DNA from: Balneolaceae bacterium
GTDB taxonomy: Bacteria > Bacteroidota > Rhodothermia > Balneolales > Balneolaceae
NCBI GenBank assembly: GCA_006969905.1
Contig: CP030887.1
Span: 1,401,001 to 1,465,000, forward strand
Length of the DNA stretch: 64,000 nucleotides
Direction of reading: 5' to 3'
Part shown: positions 16,673 through 26,399 of the stretch, in pieces
How the letters are laid out: each line of letters begins with the position of its first letter
Position numbering within the stretch: position 1 is the first letter of the stretch
Notes under the pieces: model-generated
Database searches by the model: none
What the model was told of the DNA's origin: nothing
The model's input: only the letters and a program-made list of their open reading frames with translations
Program-made: the position numbers and the translations under genes

Positions 16673-19105
16673 TGCGGTAGCTGCTTTTAATGATTGCCAG
16701 CTAACGGTGATCAACGCAACAACCAGGGTGGTTAATCCTGCATGGAAGAATGGCCATATATTCAAATCTATTTTATAGCTGAAATTTGTTAGCCATTGTA
16801 TACTGAAATACCACGCCACCGGTATAGCGATAATAAACCCTCCCATAACTAATATTATAAAGTCTTTGGATACCAGTTCAAGGATATTTTGGACAGAGGC
16901 TCCAAAGGCCTTTCGTATTCCTATTTCTTTTACTCTTCGCTGGCTGACTAATGCTGAAAGACCGAATAACCCGAAACAAGCCAGTAATACTGAAATCAGA
17001 GAAGCAATATTAATAATACGATTCCACCTTACTTCTTCACGGTATTGTTTTTGAACCATATCGTCTATGAAGGAAATATTGAATGCCTCTTTACCGGCAA
17101 CGCCATCCCACAGGTTTTCCAGTTGAGAAATTGTTTCCGACATATTAGCTGATGCAATTCGTACCAGTATGGTTCCGGGATTTTGTTGAACTGTTTCAAT
17201 ATGCTTAAGAGCCATCGGAAGCAAGGGGTCATAAAGGCTTTTGAAATGATAATTCTCAATTACTCCGATTACTTTCTTGCCGTCAAAAAGAGGGGTCCAA
17301 TTTCGATTTTCTAGTTTATCTTCTATTATCTGACCTACTGGTTTTTCCCAATTCATAGCATCAGCAAAGGCCTGATTTATGATAATTTCATCCGAAGGAT
17401 ATGAATTAGCTACTTTCGAAAAATTGGAGCCCGATAAAAGTTTAATCTCCATTGTATTAAGATATTCCGAGTCCACAGCTTCATGTGCAATTCCATCTCC
17501 AAGCTGTTTCAAAGTAGTTCCTGTCATTGTCTGAACCATACCGATATTCACAACACCAAATTGAGAATAATCCCGGTATTCACCACTTGTTATGGAAGCA
17601 GATTGAACCCCGTTAATTTTTATAGCCTCATCTGCATATAATTGTCCAAGGTCCATTCCGTTTTCCAACTCAGAATTAATCTCGATAGCAAGTATGTTTT
17701 CAGGATTAAAGCCAAGTTCTTTGTTCAACAAAAAGTGAATTTGATTCTGCATTACATAGGTGCCGGTAATAAGCGCGATTGCCATAGCAAACTGTACAAC
17801 TATAAGGCCTTTAACCACAGTTGGGATTTTTTTGGTGGTAGTATTTCTTGAAAAGAGAGAAATTGCATTTTTTTGAGATATCCAAAAAGCAGGGTACAGA
17901 CTGGTGATCATTGTAAGAATAATCAATAGCCCTAGTGCCGAAAGTAAAAGCAAGGGCTCTTTTACAAGAGTGAGGCTAAATTCCTTGCCAAATAATAAAC
18001 CGGTATAAGGGGAAAGAACTTCTGCCATGATTAATCCAATTATGATGGCAATGCTGCAAGTGATAAATACTTCTCCAATGATTTGTACCCTGATCTGATG
18101 TTTGTAAGCCCCCACTGTTTTTCTTATTCCAACTTCATGGAATCGGGAAGTGGCACGGCTTAATGTAAGCGACATAAAATTGATGCCTGCTATAATCAGT
18201 ATTATAAGTGCCAGGCCACCCAGAATCATTGAGTACGTTTTCCTAGTGCTTTGCGTGAAGTCTGAATCAATACTTTCATCAAAGTAAACTTCAGGTAAAG
18301 GCTGTAAGCCGAGCTCCATCTTTTGTGCCGAAATCCAGCCGTCATCATAATGACGCGCAAGAAAATCGTCGAATTTCATTTCCAGCTGTTGACGAGAACT
18401 TTCTTCTTTTAGCGTAATCCATATTTCCAGAAAACCTACAGACAAGCTTTCCTGCAAGGCTTTTCTATTTTCTTCAGGATAGGTTCGAAAGATATTTTCA
18501 AATGGCAGTAAAAACTGAAATTGCAGGCTTGAATTCAAAGGCATATCCCTGGCTACTCCCGACACTACAAAATTTTGAGGCTGATCCAGTAGCCTGATTG
18601 TCATGGTTTCTCCCAGAACCTCGGTTTTCCCAAAATATTTCCGAGCCATAGATTCAGTTAAAACAATATTATCTATTTTTGAAAGAGCACTTTCAGCATC
18701 GCCATAAACCAATGGAAAAGAAAATTGTGTAAGAAAATCAGCATCAACGGTGGTTATCAGTTCCGATATATATTTGTCTTCAATCAGAAAGTCAGCGAAT
18801 GCACCGGATACTTTAATAACTTTTTCTATTTCCGGGAATTCCTTTTCAAGGGCAATAGCAAGGGGGTATGGATGAGTAGTACTTATATTAGCAACATCTC
18901 GGCCTGGATTAGTATAGCTTTCAGTAAGACGGAAAATTGAATCCCTGTTTTCATGAAAGGTATCATAGGACCATTCAAATTGTACATATTTGATAAGTAT
19001 GATACACGCACATAACCCGAGTGCTAAACCGGATATGCTTATAAAAGAATCAATTTTATTTTTTCTAAGGTTTCGAAGAGCAATTTTTATATAGTTTTTA
19101 AGCAT
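16643..19105 (-). CDS. MacB/FtsX-type ABC permease (P10, flanked by exact repeats)
   Basis: 820 residues. First core about 45-292; coupling motif 1 at 324 (E-V-G-I-R-K-T-V-G-A); second core about 455-692; coupling motif 2 at 727 (E-I-G-I-R-K-A-F-G-A). It diverges from its neighbours in the middle: the F-K-P-x-x-V-L-K-G segment before TM5 is replaced by Q-K-N-A-I-S-L-F-S-R-N, and the usual D-F-x-F-x-S-L-H of the second core reads N-Y-H-F-K-S-L-Y. Start and end lie in two copies of a 57-bp exact repeat. The tail D-S-L-K-G-E encodes the Shine-Dalgarno of P11. It appears intact despite the divergence. Confidence 0.92.
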   Translation of the reverse strand: MLKNYIKIALRNLRKNKIDSFISISGLALGLCACIILIKYVQFEWSYDTFHENRDSIFRLTESYTNPGRDVANISTTHPYPLAIALEKEFPEIEKVIKVSGAFADFLIEDKYISELITTVDADFLTQFSFPLVYGDAESALSKIDNIVLTESMARKYFGKTEVLGETMTIRLLDQPQNFVVSGVARDMPLNSSLQFQFLLPFENIFRTYPEENRKALQESLSVGFLEIWITLKEESSRQQLEMKFDDFLARHYDDGWISAQKMELGLQPLPEVYFDESIDSDFTQSTRKTYSMILGGLALIILIIAGINFMSLTLSRATSRFHEVGIRKTVGAYKHQIRVQIIGEVFITCSIAIIIGLIMAEVLSPYTGLLFGKEFSLTLVKEPLLLLSALGLLIILTMITSLYPAFWISQKNAISLFSRNTTTKKIPTVVKGLIVVQFAMAIALITGTYVMQNQIHFLLNKELGFNPENILAIEINSELENGMDLGQLYADEAIKINGVQSASITSGEYRDYSQFGVVNIGMVQTMTGTTLKQLGDGIAHEAVDSEYLNTMEIKLLSGSNFSKVANSYPSDEIIINQAFADAMNWEKPVGQIIEDKLENRNWTPLFDGKKVIGVIENYHFKSLYDPLLPMALKHIETVQQNPGTILVRIASANMSETISQLENLWDGVAGKEAFNISFIDDMVQKQYREEVRWNRIINIASLISVLLACFGLFGLSALVSQRRVKEIGIRKAFGASVQNILELVSKDFIILVMGGFIIAIPVAWYFSIQWLTNFSYKIDLNIWPFFHAGLTTLVVALITVSWQSLKAATANPVDSLKGE

Positions 19106-19138
19106 GGCCTATTCTCCTTTTAGGCTATCAACAGGGTT
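19082..19138. repeat. 57-bp exact direct repeat, copy 2 (P9/P10 junction)
   Basis: Identical to 16616-16672. It covers the start of P10, a 3-base gap and the last codons of P9, including the D-S-L-K-G-E tail whose AAAGGAG forms the ribosome site of P10. Confidence 0.9.
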
Positions 19139-21565
19139 AATTATGGTTGCTTTGAATGACTGGTAGCCAACGGTAATCCAGGCTACGATAAGTGTAATTA
19201 TCCCGGCAATAAGAAATGAAGTTATACCAATATTGATGCTGTAGGCGAAGTTTTGCAGCCACGAGTGCATGGCGTACCATGCAAGGGGCAGTGCCAGGGC
19301 AAAAGCTATGACCAGTAAGCGAGTGAATTCTTTATTCACCAGTATGATAATGCCTTTAGAGCTTGCGCCCAATACCTTCCGAACCCCAATTTCTTTGGTA
19401 CGCCGTACTACCATAAGGGAAGCCAACCCAAAGAGCCCAAGGCATGCGATGATAATAGCCAGGGTTGATCCAAAGGTGACAATTCTACTGAGTTGCTCCT
19501 CCTGCCGATACTGCCTGTCCACTGCCTGATCCAGAAAGTAATAGTTAAAGGGTTCACCCGGACTTATACTTTTCCATGCCTGCTGGATACTTTCTATAGT
19601 TTTAGGAATGTTTTCAGTATCAATATTAAGGCTGATCTTCGGCTGTGTGGAAGCAACTCCAATATTATCAATCCCTGAAAAAATAATAACAGGATTAATC
19701 ACCATTGCAAGAGGCTCAACTTCAGTTCTGAGGGAGGCATAGTTGAAATTGTCGGTTACTCCTATAATCTCATGATTTTGGAAATCAGGGCCGGGTAAAA
19801 TCTGGTTCAATGGGTCCTCTAAGCCCAGTGCATCTGCAAAGGCCTGGTTAATAATCATTCCCTGCTGCAGGTCAGAGGTGATCTCTTCAGAGAAAGTTCT
19901 GCCCCGGATAAATTTAAGGTTCATCAACCCAAGGTAGTTGGGATCAACAAGATTGATATTGAACTGGTATTGTTTGTCGTTAGTATCCCGGAAATCAGCA
20001 TTCATCCATCCCTGATCTGCAGGGGTGTGTAATGAAACGGCAAGCTCTTTTACTCCAGGTACAGCAGCTAACTGTGAGCGTAACAAATCGGTTCGTTGAC
20101 GGGCTTCTTCCATCATGCCGGTGAATCCAGTTTCCTGGGTGGGATTGTCATCAACCTGAACAACTAGTATATGTTCTTTTTGATATCCGAGGTCTTTTGA
20201 TCTTAGGAAATCAAGCTGGTCATTAATAATAAGAGTGCTTGCTATTAGAAATATGGAAAGGGTAAACTGGAAAACGACCATGCCGGTACGGAACAAGCTC
20301 CGATTACTTTTGATATTTGCTCGTCCTTTAAGTACTTCCACAGGCTTGAAGCCGGAAAGAATTAACGCCGGATAGATTCCTGCCACTAAACTGATAAAGC
20401 CAATCAGGGCTAACATCAGTGAAAGGGTTTGGGTATTAAGATGAAAGTTGAGAGCAGTACCTGAAAGCTGGTTAAAGTAGGGGAGCATAAACTCTACAAA
20501 CAAAATACCAACGCCTAAGGCCAGAATGGTCATTAAAAAAGCCTCTCCCCAAAACTGGTACATCAGGTGCGTACGTTCTGCACCTATGGTTTTTCGAATC
20601 CCGACTTCTTTTGCCCGGCTTGTAGACCGGCTTATCGAAAGGGTCATAAAATTCACACAGGCAATAAGCAGCACCAAAAGGGCAATCCCGGCCAGGATGT
20701 AGAGGTAAGTAGGATCACTGACATCCGCAATGCCAACAGGAACGTTTGGATTAAGGTGTATATCAGTTACAGGCTGCAATCCTACAGTATAATTGCTTTG
20801 AGGCCATCTTTCCCCTAACTCTAGCTTCATCATATCGATGAGTTTGGCCCTGGTTTTTTCTGCATCAGAACTTTGGCTGACCTGGACATAAGTTTCAGGA
20901 GATACAGAAAACCATCCGTTTAAGGCCCCTTCTGAAAACAGTTTCTGAGCCTGTTCAAACGGGATCAGAACCTGGTAGGTAATGCTGGAATTGCTTGGGT
21001 GGTCTTCAATGAGGCCAGTTACAGTAAAGGGCATAAAATCGTCCATAACCTTTACCAAAAGAGTCTTCTCAAGCACATCAGTGGTTCCAAAGTAACGTTT
21101 GGCTGCAGTTTCACTAAGAACCAGGTTAGTGGGTTGTGAAAAAACAGCTTCCGGATCTCCTTTAAGCAGTTCAAAATCGAACATTTGGAAGAACTCAGGA
21201 TCAACCAGCTGGATAGACTCAGAAAAAGACTCAGCACTCTGGCTGGTTTTTACCCGGTCGTTGTAAATATATCTCCTGGCTACAAGTTCAGCTTCGGGTA
21301 TATGCTGTTCGATGGAGGACTTTAATCGGATCGGGGAAGTAGTGTTCCAGTAGATATCTCCATCGCCATAATCCTCATGCACCCAGGCCCGGTATATCCG
21401 GTCTGAGTTCTCATGAAACTTATCATAACTGAATTCATTGGTAAGGTACAGAAGAATTAACAGCGAACAAGCAATACCAACCGATAGTCCAAAGATGTTG
21501 ATAGAAGAATAAGTTTTGCTTTTAAAGAGATTTCTAAAAGCAATTTTCAGATAGTTTTTAATCAT
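19109..21565 (-). CDS. MacB/FtsX-type ABC permease (P9)
   Basis: 818 residues. First core about 45-285; coupling motif 1 at 320 (E-V-G-I-R-K-T-I-G-A); second core about 455-690, longer than in most members, with an insertion rich in E, Q and R near 480-500 (M-M-E-E-A-R-Q-R); coupling motif 2 at 725 (E-I-G-V-R-K). The helix before coupling motif 1 reads N-F-M-T-L-S-I-S-R-S, as in P10 (N-F-M-S-L-T-L-S-R-A), against N-F-M-N-L-(S/A)-T-A-R in the others, so P9 and P10 look like closest relatives. The start follows a TAAGGA ribosome site overlapping the P8 stop. Confidence 0.92.
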   Translation of the reverse strand: MIKNYLKIAFRNLFKSKTYSSINIFGLSVGIACSLLILLYLTNEFSYDKFHENSDRIYRAWVHEDYGDGDIYWNTTSPIRLKSSIEQHIPEAELVARRYIYNDRVKTSQSAESFSESIQLVDPEFFQMFDFELLKGDPEAVFSQPTNLVLSETAAKRYFGTTDVLEKTLLVKVMDDFMPFTVTGLIEDHPSNSSITYQVLIPFEQAQKLFSEGALNGWFSVSPETYVQVSQSSDAEKTRAKLIDMMKLELGERWPQSNYTVGLQPVTDIHLNPNVPVGIADVSDPTYLYILAGIALLVLLIACVNFMTLSISRSTSRAKEVGIRKTIGAERTHLMYQFWGEAFLMTILALGVGILFVEFMLPYFNQLSGTALNFHLNTQTLSLMLALIGFISLVAGIYPALILSGFKPVEVLKGRANIKSNRSLFRTGMVVFQFTLSIFLIASTLIINDQLDFLRSKDLGYQKEHILVVQVDDNPTQETGFTGMMEEARQRTDLLRSQLAAVPGVKELAVSLHTPADQGWMNADFRDTNDKQYQFNINLVDPNYLGLMNLKFIRGRTFSEEITSDLQQGMIINQAFADALGLEDPLNQILPGPDFQNHEIIGVTDNFNYASLRTEVEPLAMVINPVIIFSGIDNIGVASTQPKISLNIDTENIPKTIESIQQAWKSISPGEPFNYYFLDQAVDRQYRQEEQLSRIVTFGSTLAIIIACLGLFGLASLMVVRRTKEIGVRKVLGASSKGIIILVNKEFTRLLVIAFALALPLAWYAMHSWLQNFAYSINIGITSFLIAGIITLIVAWITVGYQSFKATIINPVDSLKGE

Positions 21566-21605
21566 CTTTCTTTCCTTATTCGTTTTTCAGACTTTTTACA
21601 GGATT
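21540..21605. repeat. imperfect direct repeat, copy 1 (P8/P9 junction)
   Basis: About 65 bases closely matching 23935-23999, with a few substitutions and a one-base length difference in the intergenic gap. It spans the start of P9 and the end of P8 (S-L-K-N-E tail). Together the two copies bracket P8. Confidence 0.7.
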
Positions 21606-23960
21606 CATCGTAGCTGCCTTAATGGATTGCCAGCTTGTAGTTAGTCCCGATACCAGCAAGGCAGCCCCACCAGCTAAAAGGAATATGCCAATACCAATAT
21701 CAATACGGTAAGCGAAATCGCTAAGCCACTTGTTCATTATGTACCACGAAAATGGAATAGCAATCGTAAATCCTATGGCAACTAACCGCAAAAAGTCGGT
21801 AGATAAAAGGCTCACTATATTTGTTACAGTGGCTCCCAGTACTTTTCTTATTCCAATTTCTTTTGTTCTCAACTCAGCTGAAAATGCGGTAAGACCCAGC
21901 AGTCCCATACAAGATATCAGAATTCCAATACCGGCAAAAAAGGAAAACACAGTACCAAGCTTTTTATCTGTCTCGAAGAGCTTATCCATTTGCTCATCCA
22001 AAAAACCATATTCCATGGGTGATCCTGAAACGATTTCATTCCATGTGCTTTGTATATAAGGAATAAGGTCTTGCATTTGATCAGGAAGGAAGCGTACCAC
22101 CAAGACTTCGCCTCCGGAAAATGAACTGCTTGGTGTATGAATAGAGTTAATAATAACGGGGGTAATTTCAGTCCTTAGGGTGCGAAAATGAAAATCTTTG
22201 ACTACACCAATAACTTCATCACCGGTAGAAAGTTTTTGGCCTATAGCTTCATCAGCAGAAAGCCAGTTCATTCTTTTTTGCATCGCCTCGTTAATTACGA
22301 TAGCATCTTTCTGGTCATCCGACCTCCCTTCTTCAAAGTATCTTCCGGCCAATAGTTGGAGGCTCAGAGTCTCATAAAATTTTTCATCGGTCGCAATAAC
22401 ATGTGCAGCAAATTGTACATCCGGTCTTTGGCTATCAAACTCCTGGCTTGTTGAAAAGTAAAATCTCCCTGGAATTCCATTTGAGTGCGAGGTTGATATT
22501 ACTGCCTGGTGGCTTTCAATTTTATCAATAAATGCGCTTTTATTAGAAATGGAATCAAAAGAAATATACAGGGTATGCTCTTTTTCAAACCCAAGGTCTT
22601 TATTTAATAAATAATCGAGTTGAGTAAGGACTACTATTGTGCCAACAATTAAAACGGTTGAAATACTGAATTGAAATACTACCAGTATTTTTCTTAGGCT
22701 TACCCCACCGATAGTGTTTGAAGGGCGCCCCTTAAGTACCTCTGAAGTTTTAAAACCTGACAAAAATACAGCGGGATATAGGCCCGATAAAGCTCCCAGC
22801 CCAATTGTTATTGAAATTAAAGCGAGTATAAGCCAGTAATTCTCATCCAGATTCAAACTAAGTGATTTATCAAAGAACTGATTGAATCCCGGCAATACAA
22901 GTGTAGCAATAGTAAATGCAACTATTAAAGAAAAGAGAGATAGAATAACAGATTCTCCCAAAAACTGCTTTATAAGCTGCCGCTTATTTGCACCCAAAAC
23001 TTTTCTGACGCCAACCTCTCGTCCCCTTTGCATTCCCCTTGCTGTAGATAAGTTCATGTAATTGATGTTAGCCAGCACTAAGATGAACAGGGCAATGGAC
23101 ATGAAAATATATATATAAACATAGCTTCCTTTAAAACCCGTTGGTGTAATAAGATCCGATAAATACAGCTCAGAAATAGGCACAAAGAAATAGTTTGTAT
23201 TAGGTGCCCTGGCTTCACCGAGGTGGGTATCAAAGGCTTCATTAGCTACCGATTCAATTTGAGTCCGTTCAACACCATTTTGAAGCTTTGCAAAGGTGTT
23301 GTACATACTGGATCCCCATGAGTTTAGATTACTCTTGGTAGAAGAGAGTCCCTGAATTGAGAAAACCAGGTCAAAGTCCAAATAACTATTTTTTTTACCA
23401 TTTTCTGCAATCCCGGTAATTGTGTATTCAGCTATTCCGTATCTATCTATAAAGAGAGTCTTACCAATGGGGTTTTCATTCGGAAAGTATTGTTCGGCAA
23501 TTTTTTCGGTGATAACTACTGTTCCCGGATCTTGCAATACAACGCTGGGGTTGCCCACTTTTAAAGGAAAACCAAATAGTGTAAAAAAGCCTGGACTGGA
23601 AGCTATTGATCCAACACCGCTCAAAAAATCCTTGTTGTCAAGGCTTACTCTTGCAGGATTCGGAGGGGTTATAGTAACGTAATTCTCAATCCCGGAAACC
23701 TCATCGACTGCAGTTCTGCCAAGTGGATATTGGGTTATCCTGCTTTTTTTAAAGTCCCCGCCAAATTTTCTCTCAACCCCTATAAAGTATATCTGTTCGT
23801 GGTTTTCGTGGAACGTATCATAACTCATTTCGTCAGAAACAAACAAAACAATAAGTACAAAGCAGGTTAATCCTATAGATAAGCCAAATATATTTATAAC
23901 AGTATAAAACTTATTGGCTTTGAAGTTTCTTAATGCAATTTTCAGATAGTTTTTGATCAT
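21576..23960 (-). CDS. MacB/FtsX-type ABC permease (P8)
   Basis: 794 residues. First core about 45-280; coupling motif 1 at 315 (E-V-G-V-R-K-V-L-G-A); second core about 455-668; coupling motif 2 at 701 (E-I-G-I-R-K). Distinct segments include P-P-N-P-A-R-V in the first core and a serine-rich stretch H-T-P-S-S-S-F-S-G-G in the second. The segment before TM5 is F-L-S-G-F-K-T-S-E-V-L-K-G-R. The ATG is preceded by TAAGGAG overlapping the P7 stop. The gene lies between imperfect ~65-bp repeats, so it is a second potential recombination cassette. Confidence 0.92.
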   Translation of the reverse strand: MIKNYLKIALRNFKANKFYTVINIFGLSIGLTCFVLIVLFVSDEMSYDTFHENHEQIYFIGVERKFGGDFKKSRITQYPLGRTAVDEVSGIENYVTITPPNPARVSLDNKDFLSGVGSIASSPGFFTLFGFPLKVGNPSVVLQDPGTVVITEKIAEQYFPNENPIGKTLFIDRYGIAEYTITGIAENGKKNSYLDFDLVFSIQGLSSTKSNLNSWGSSMYNTFAKLQNGVERTQIESVANEAFDTHLGEARAPNTNYFFVPISELYLSDLITPTGFKGSYVYIYIFMSIALFILVLANINYMNLSTARGMQRGREVGVRKVLGANKRQLIKQFLGESVILSLFSLIVAFTIATLVLPGFNQFFDKSLSLNLDENYWLILALISITIGLGALSGLYPAVFLSGFKTSEVLKGRPSNTIGGVSLRKILVVFQFSISTVLIVGTIVVLTQLDYLLNKDLGFEKEHTLYISFDSISNKSAFIDKIESHQAVISTSHSNGIPGRFYFSTSQEFDSQRPDVQFAAHVIATDEKFYETLSLQLLAGRYFEEGRSDDQKDAIVINEAMQKRMNWLSADEAIGQKLSTGDEVIGVVKDFHFRTLRTEITPVIINSIHTPSSSFSGGEVLVVRFLPDQMQDLIPYIQSTWNEIVSGSPMEYGFLDEQMDKLFETDKKLGTVFSFFAGIGILISCMGLLGLTAFSAELRTKEIGIRKVLGATVTNIVSLLSTDFLRLVAIGFTIAIPFSWYIMNKWLSDFAYRIDIGIGIFLLAGGAALLVSGLTTSWQSIKAATMNPVKSLKNE

Positions 23961-23999
23961 CTTCTCTCCTTATTCGTTTTTCAGGCTTTTTACAGGATT
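23935..23999. repeat. imperfect direct repeat, copy 2 (P7/P8 junction)
   Basis: Close match of 21540-21605, covering the start of P8, the 9-base gap and the S-L-K-N-E tail of P7. Confidence 0.7.
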
Positions 24000-26396
24000 T
24001 ATGAGTGCAGACCGAATGGCATGATAACTTACCGTGATCATTGCAATACCCAGTCCGATCACACCCGCTCCGATAAAGAAAAGAGGATTGATACTGATAC
24101 GGTAAGCAAATTCGCTCAACCAGGTTTCCGCAGCGTACCATGCAAACGGAGTGGCAAGCAAGAACCCAACAAGTACCAAGGTTACAAAATCTTTGCACAC
24201 CAGCAGCACAATGTTTTGCACCGATGCTCCCAATACTTTCCGGATACCAATCTCTTTGATCCGGCTTTCAATCGAAAAGGAGGCCAGTGCAAATAAGCCC
24301 ATACAGGCGATAAAAATGATGATAGCGGAAAAGAACAGAAAAACTTTACCCCGCATCTGATCAGCGCGGTAAATCTCCTCAAACCGACTGTCAAGGAAAG
24401 TGAGTTCCATAGGATTTTCCGGATCAAATCGGTGAAGAATTTCCTGCAGACGATTGACAGCTTCAGGGATATTGGAAGTATTCACATTTACGGTATAATA
24501 ATCAATGTTATGAATGGGATTGCGGTTAGAGGCGATCATTACCGGGCGTTGTGATTTATGAAGCGATTCAAAGTGAAAGTCCTCAATTATACCGACGATC
24601 CTGAATTGATAAAGGTCGTCCTCATCCAGGTCTCCGTCCCATATCGTTCCGTTGATATTCACCCACTTACCAACCGGATCGGTAAGGCCAAGTGCAGTTA
24701 CGCCTTGCTCAGTGATGAGTACTGAAGTTGAATCAGCGGGTTCATCTCTCAGATTTCTTCCAGTTATCAATTCAATATTATAAGTATTCAGGAAAGCGTC
24801 ATCTGCACCGATATAGATCATATCGGATGTGGTCTGTACCTCAGGATTCCCCACCCTTGCAACAGGGAATGTCTTCCATTCGCCGGGCACCCTGGATGAA
24901 ACCGATACATGCTCAACTTCAGGCAGCTTTTTTATTTCCTGCTTAATACTTTGATATTGACTTCTCATTATTCCACTGTTTATATCGATCACTAGTTGGT
25001 TTTCAATATCAAAACCTAGCTGCTTTTCCTGCAGGTAGCTAAGCTGCTGGTAGATAATTAGCGTGGCAGCAATCATGCCGATAGAGATTGAAAACTGGGT
25101 GACAACTAGGGTCTTTCTCAATGAAAAACTAGAGGTTCCAATCCGGATCTCGTTCTTGAAAGCAGAAGCCGGATTCACCCTGGAAAGAAAGAAGGCCAGA
25201 TATAGTGCGGATAGAACACCAGCGATCAGTACAGTTAAAAGCAACGCAGTAATTAACGGAAGACTATTGAAAGGAAGCGAGAGCGCTTTACCAGTTAAAA
25301 CATTGATGTATGGAAGGAAAACCTCCACACTTACTATAGCCAATGACAGGGAGAGCATGGAGAGTATCAGGGATTCTCCCAGATACTGAGTAATGAGCTG
25401 TCCCTTTCCAGCTCCAAGGGTTTTTCTCATGCCGACTTCACGAGTTCTGCGGGAAGCTGCTGCAGTCGAAAGATTCATATAATTAAAGCAGGCAATAACC
25501 AGAATAAGAACACTTATAATCGCAAACATGTACAAGTATAAAGGACTACCCTGATTTACATTCATACCGTCCTGGATTTCAGATGAATATAGATGGATAT
25601 CTCGTAGCGGCTGTAGAGCAAAAGAACTAGTGTAATCCACATCACTGTTGTAATTAGAAGTAACCAGATCGGTAAGTTTCTTCTCGAAAGCAGCCTTTTC
25701 AAAGTTTGGCTGCATGCGCACATACGTTATAAAGGAGTTGGAGGTCCAGTTTGATGAGACCCAGTTATTCCAGCCTTCGATGATTCTTGCCCAGGTAGGT
25801 TCGGAATGGATCAACTCCAGGCGGATGTGTGAATTGGAAGGGAAGTCTTTAATGACACCGGATATGGTGGCCTCATAGCTATTGGTATAGAGTAAGCGCC
25901 CCACTACTTCAGTTTCACCAAAATATTTTTGGGCTATCGATTCCGTGATTACTAGGTTATCGGGTTGAGTGAGGGCTGTTAACGGGTCACCATGAATGAA
26001 CTCAAAATCAAAAAACTGGAAGAAGTTAGCATCGGCAATCCATATGGTTTCATAGTCTCTGTTAAGGGGATCGTTGCCCACCGTGTTACGGCCAATAGAA
26101 ATAAGCTGGGTTTGTTGCTGAACTTCGGGGAAGCGATTTTCGGCTTCAGGACCAATCAGAGGAGCTATTGAGGCAAGATTCCGAGAGTCGCCGGATGGTT
26201 CGGTAATATGTTGAATCACCCGGTAGATCTCATCGGCTTCTTCATGGAAGTTGTCAAAACTCATTTCATCGATCACAAACAGTGAAAGCAGGATAAAACA
26301 CCCAAAGCCCAGTGTGAGCCCAAGCAGGTTGACGATGGAAAAGGTTTTATTCTTTACTAGATTTCTAAAAGCAATTTTGATGTAGTTCTTAAACAT
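23970..26396 (-). CDS. MacB/FtsX-type ABC permease (P7)
   Basis: 808 residues. First core about 45-288 (with a Trp-rich stretch near 202-218: W-A-R, W-N-N-W, N-W); coupling motif 1 at 320 (E-V-G-M-R-K-T-L-G-A); second core about 460-680; coupling motif 2 at 715 (E-I-G-I-R-K). Two features set it apart: the G-x-Y-P-A segment reads S-A-L-Y-L-A-F-F-L-S, losing the otherwise conserved Pro, and the following segment is V-N-P-A-S-A-F-K-N, lacking V-L-K-G. The second core contains D-G-D-L-D-E-D-D-L, an acidic stretch absent from the others. Its ribosome site AAAGGAG lies inside the last P6 codons; gap 3 bases. Confidence 0.92.
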   Translation of the reverse strand: MFKNYIKIAFRNLVKNKTFSIVNLLGLTLGFGCFILLSLFVIDEMSFDNFHEEADEIYRVIQHITEPSGDSRNLASIAPLIGPEAENRFPEVQQQTQLISIGRNTVGNDPLNRDYETIWIADANFFQFFDFEFIHGDPLTALTQPDNLVITESIAQKYFGETEVVGRLLYTNSYEATISGVIKDFPSNSHIRLELIHSEPTWARIIEGWNNWVSSNWTSNSFITYVRMQPNFEKAAFEKKLTDLVTSNYNSDVDYTSSFALQPLRDIHLYSSEIQDGMNVNQGSPLYLYMFAIISVLILVIACFNYMNLSTAAASRRTREVGMRKTLGAGKGQLITQYLGESLILSMLSLSLAIVSVEVFLPYINVLTGKALSLPFNSLPLITALLLTVLIAGVLSALYLAFFLSRVNPASAFKNEIRIGTSSFSLRKTLVVTQFSISIGMIAATLIIYQQLSYLQEKQLGFDIENQLVIDINSGIMRSQYQSIKQEIKKLPEVEHVSVSSRVPGEWKTFPVARVGNPEVQTTSDMIYIGADDAFLNTYNIELITGRNLRDEPADSTSVLITEQGVTALGLTDPVGKWVNINGTIWDGDLDEDDLYQFRIVGIIEDFHFESLHKSQRPVMIASNRNPIHNIDYYTVNVNTSNIPEAVNRLQEILHRFDPENPMELTFLDSRFEEIYRADQMRGKVFLFFSAIIIFIACMGLFALASFSIESRIKEIGIRKVLGASVQNIVLLVCKDFVTLVLVGFLLATPFAWYAAETWLSEFAYRISINPLFFIGAGVIGLGIAMITVSYHAIRSALINPVKSLKNE

Positions 26397-26399
26397 AAT

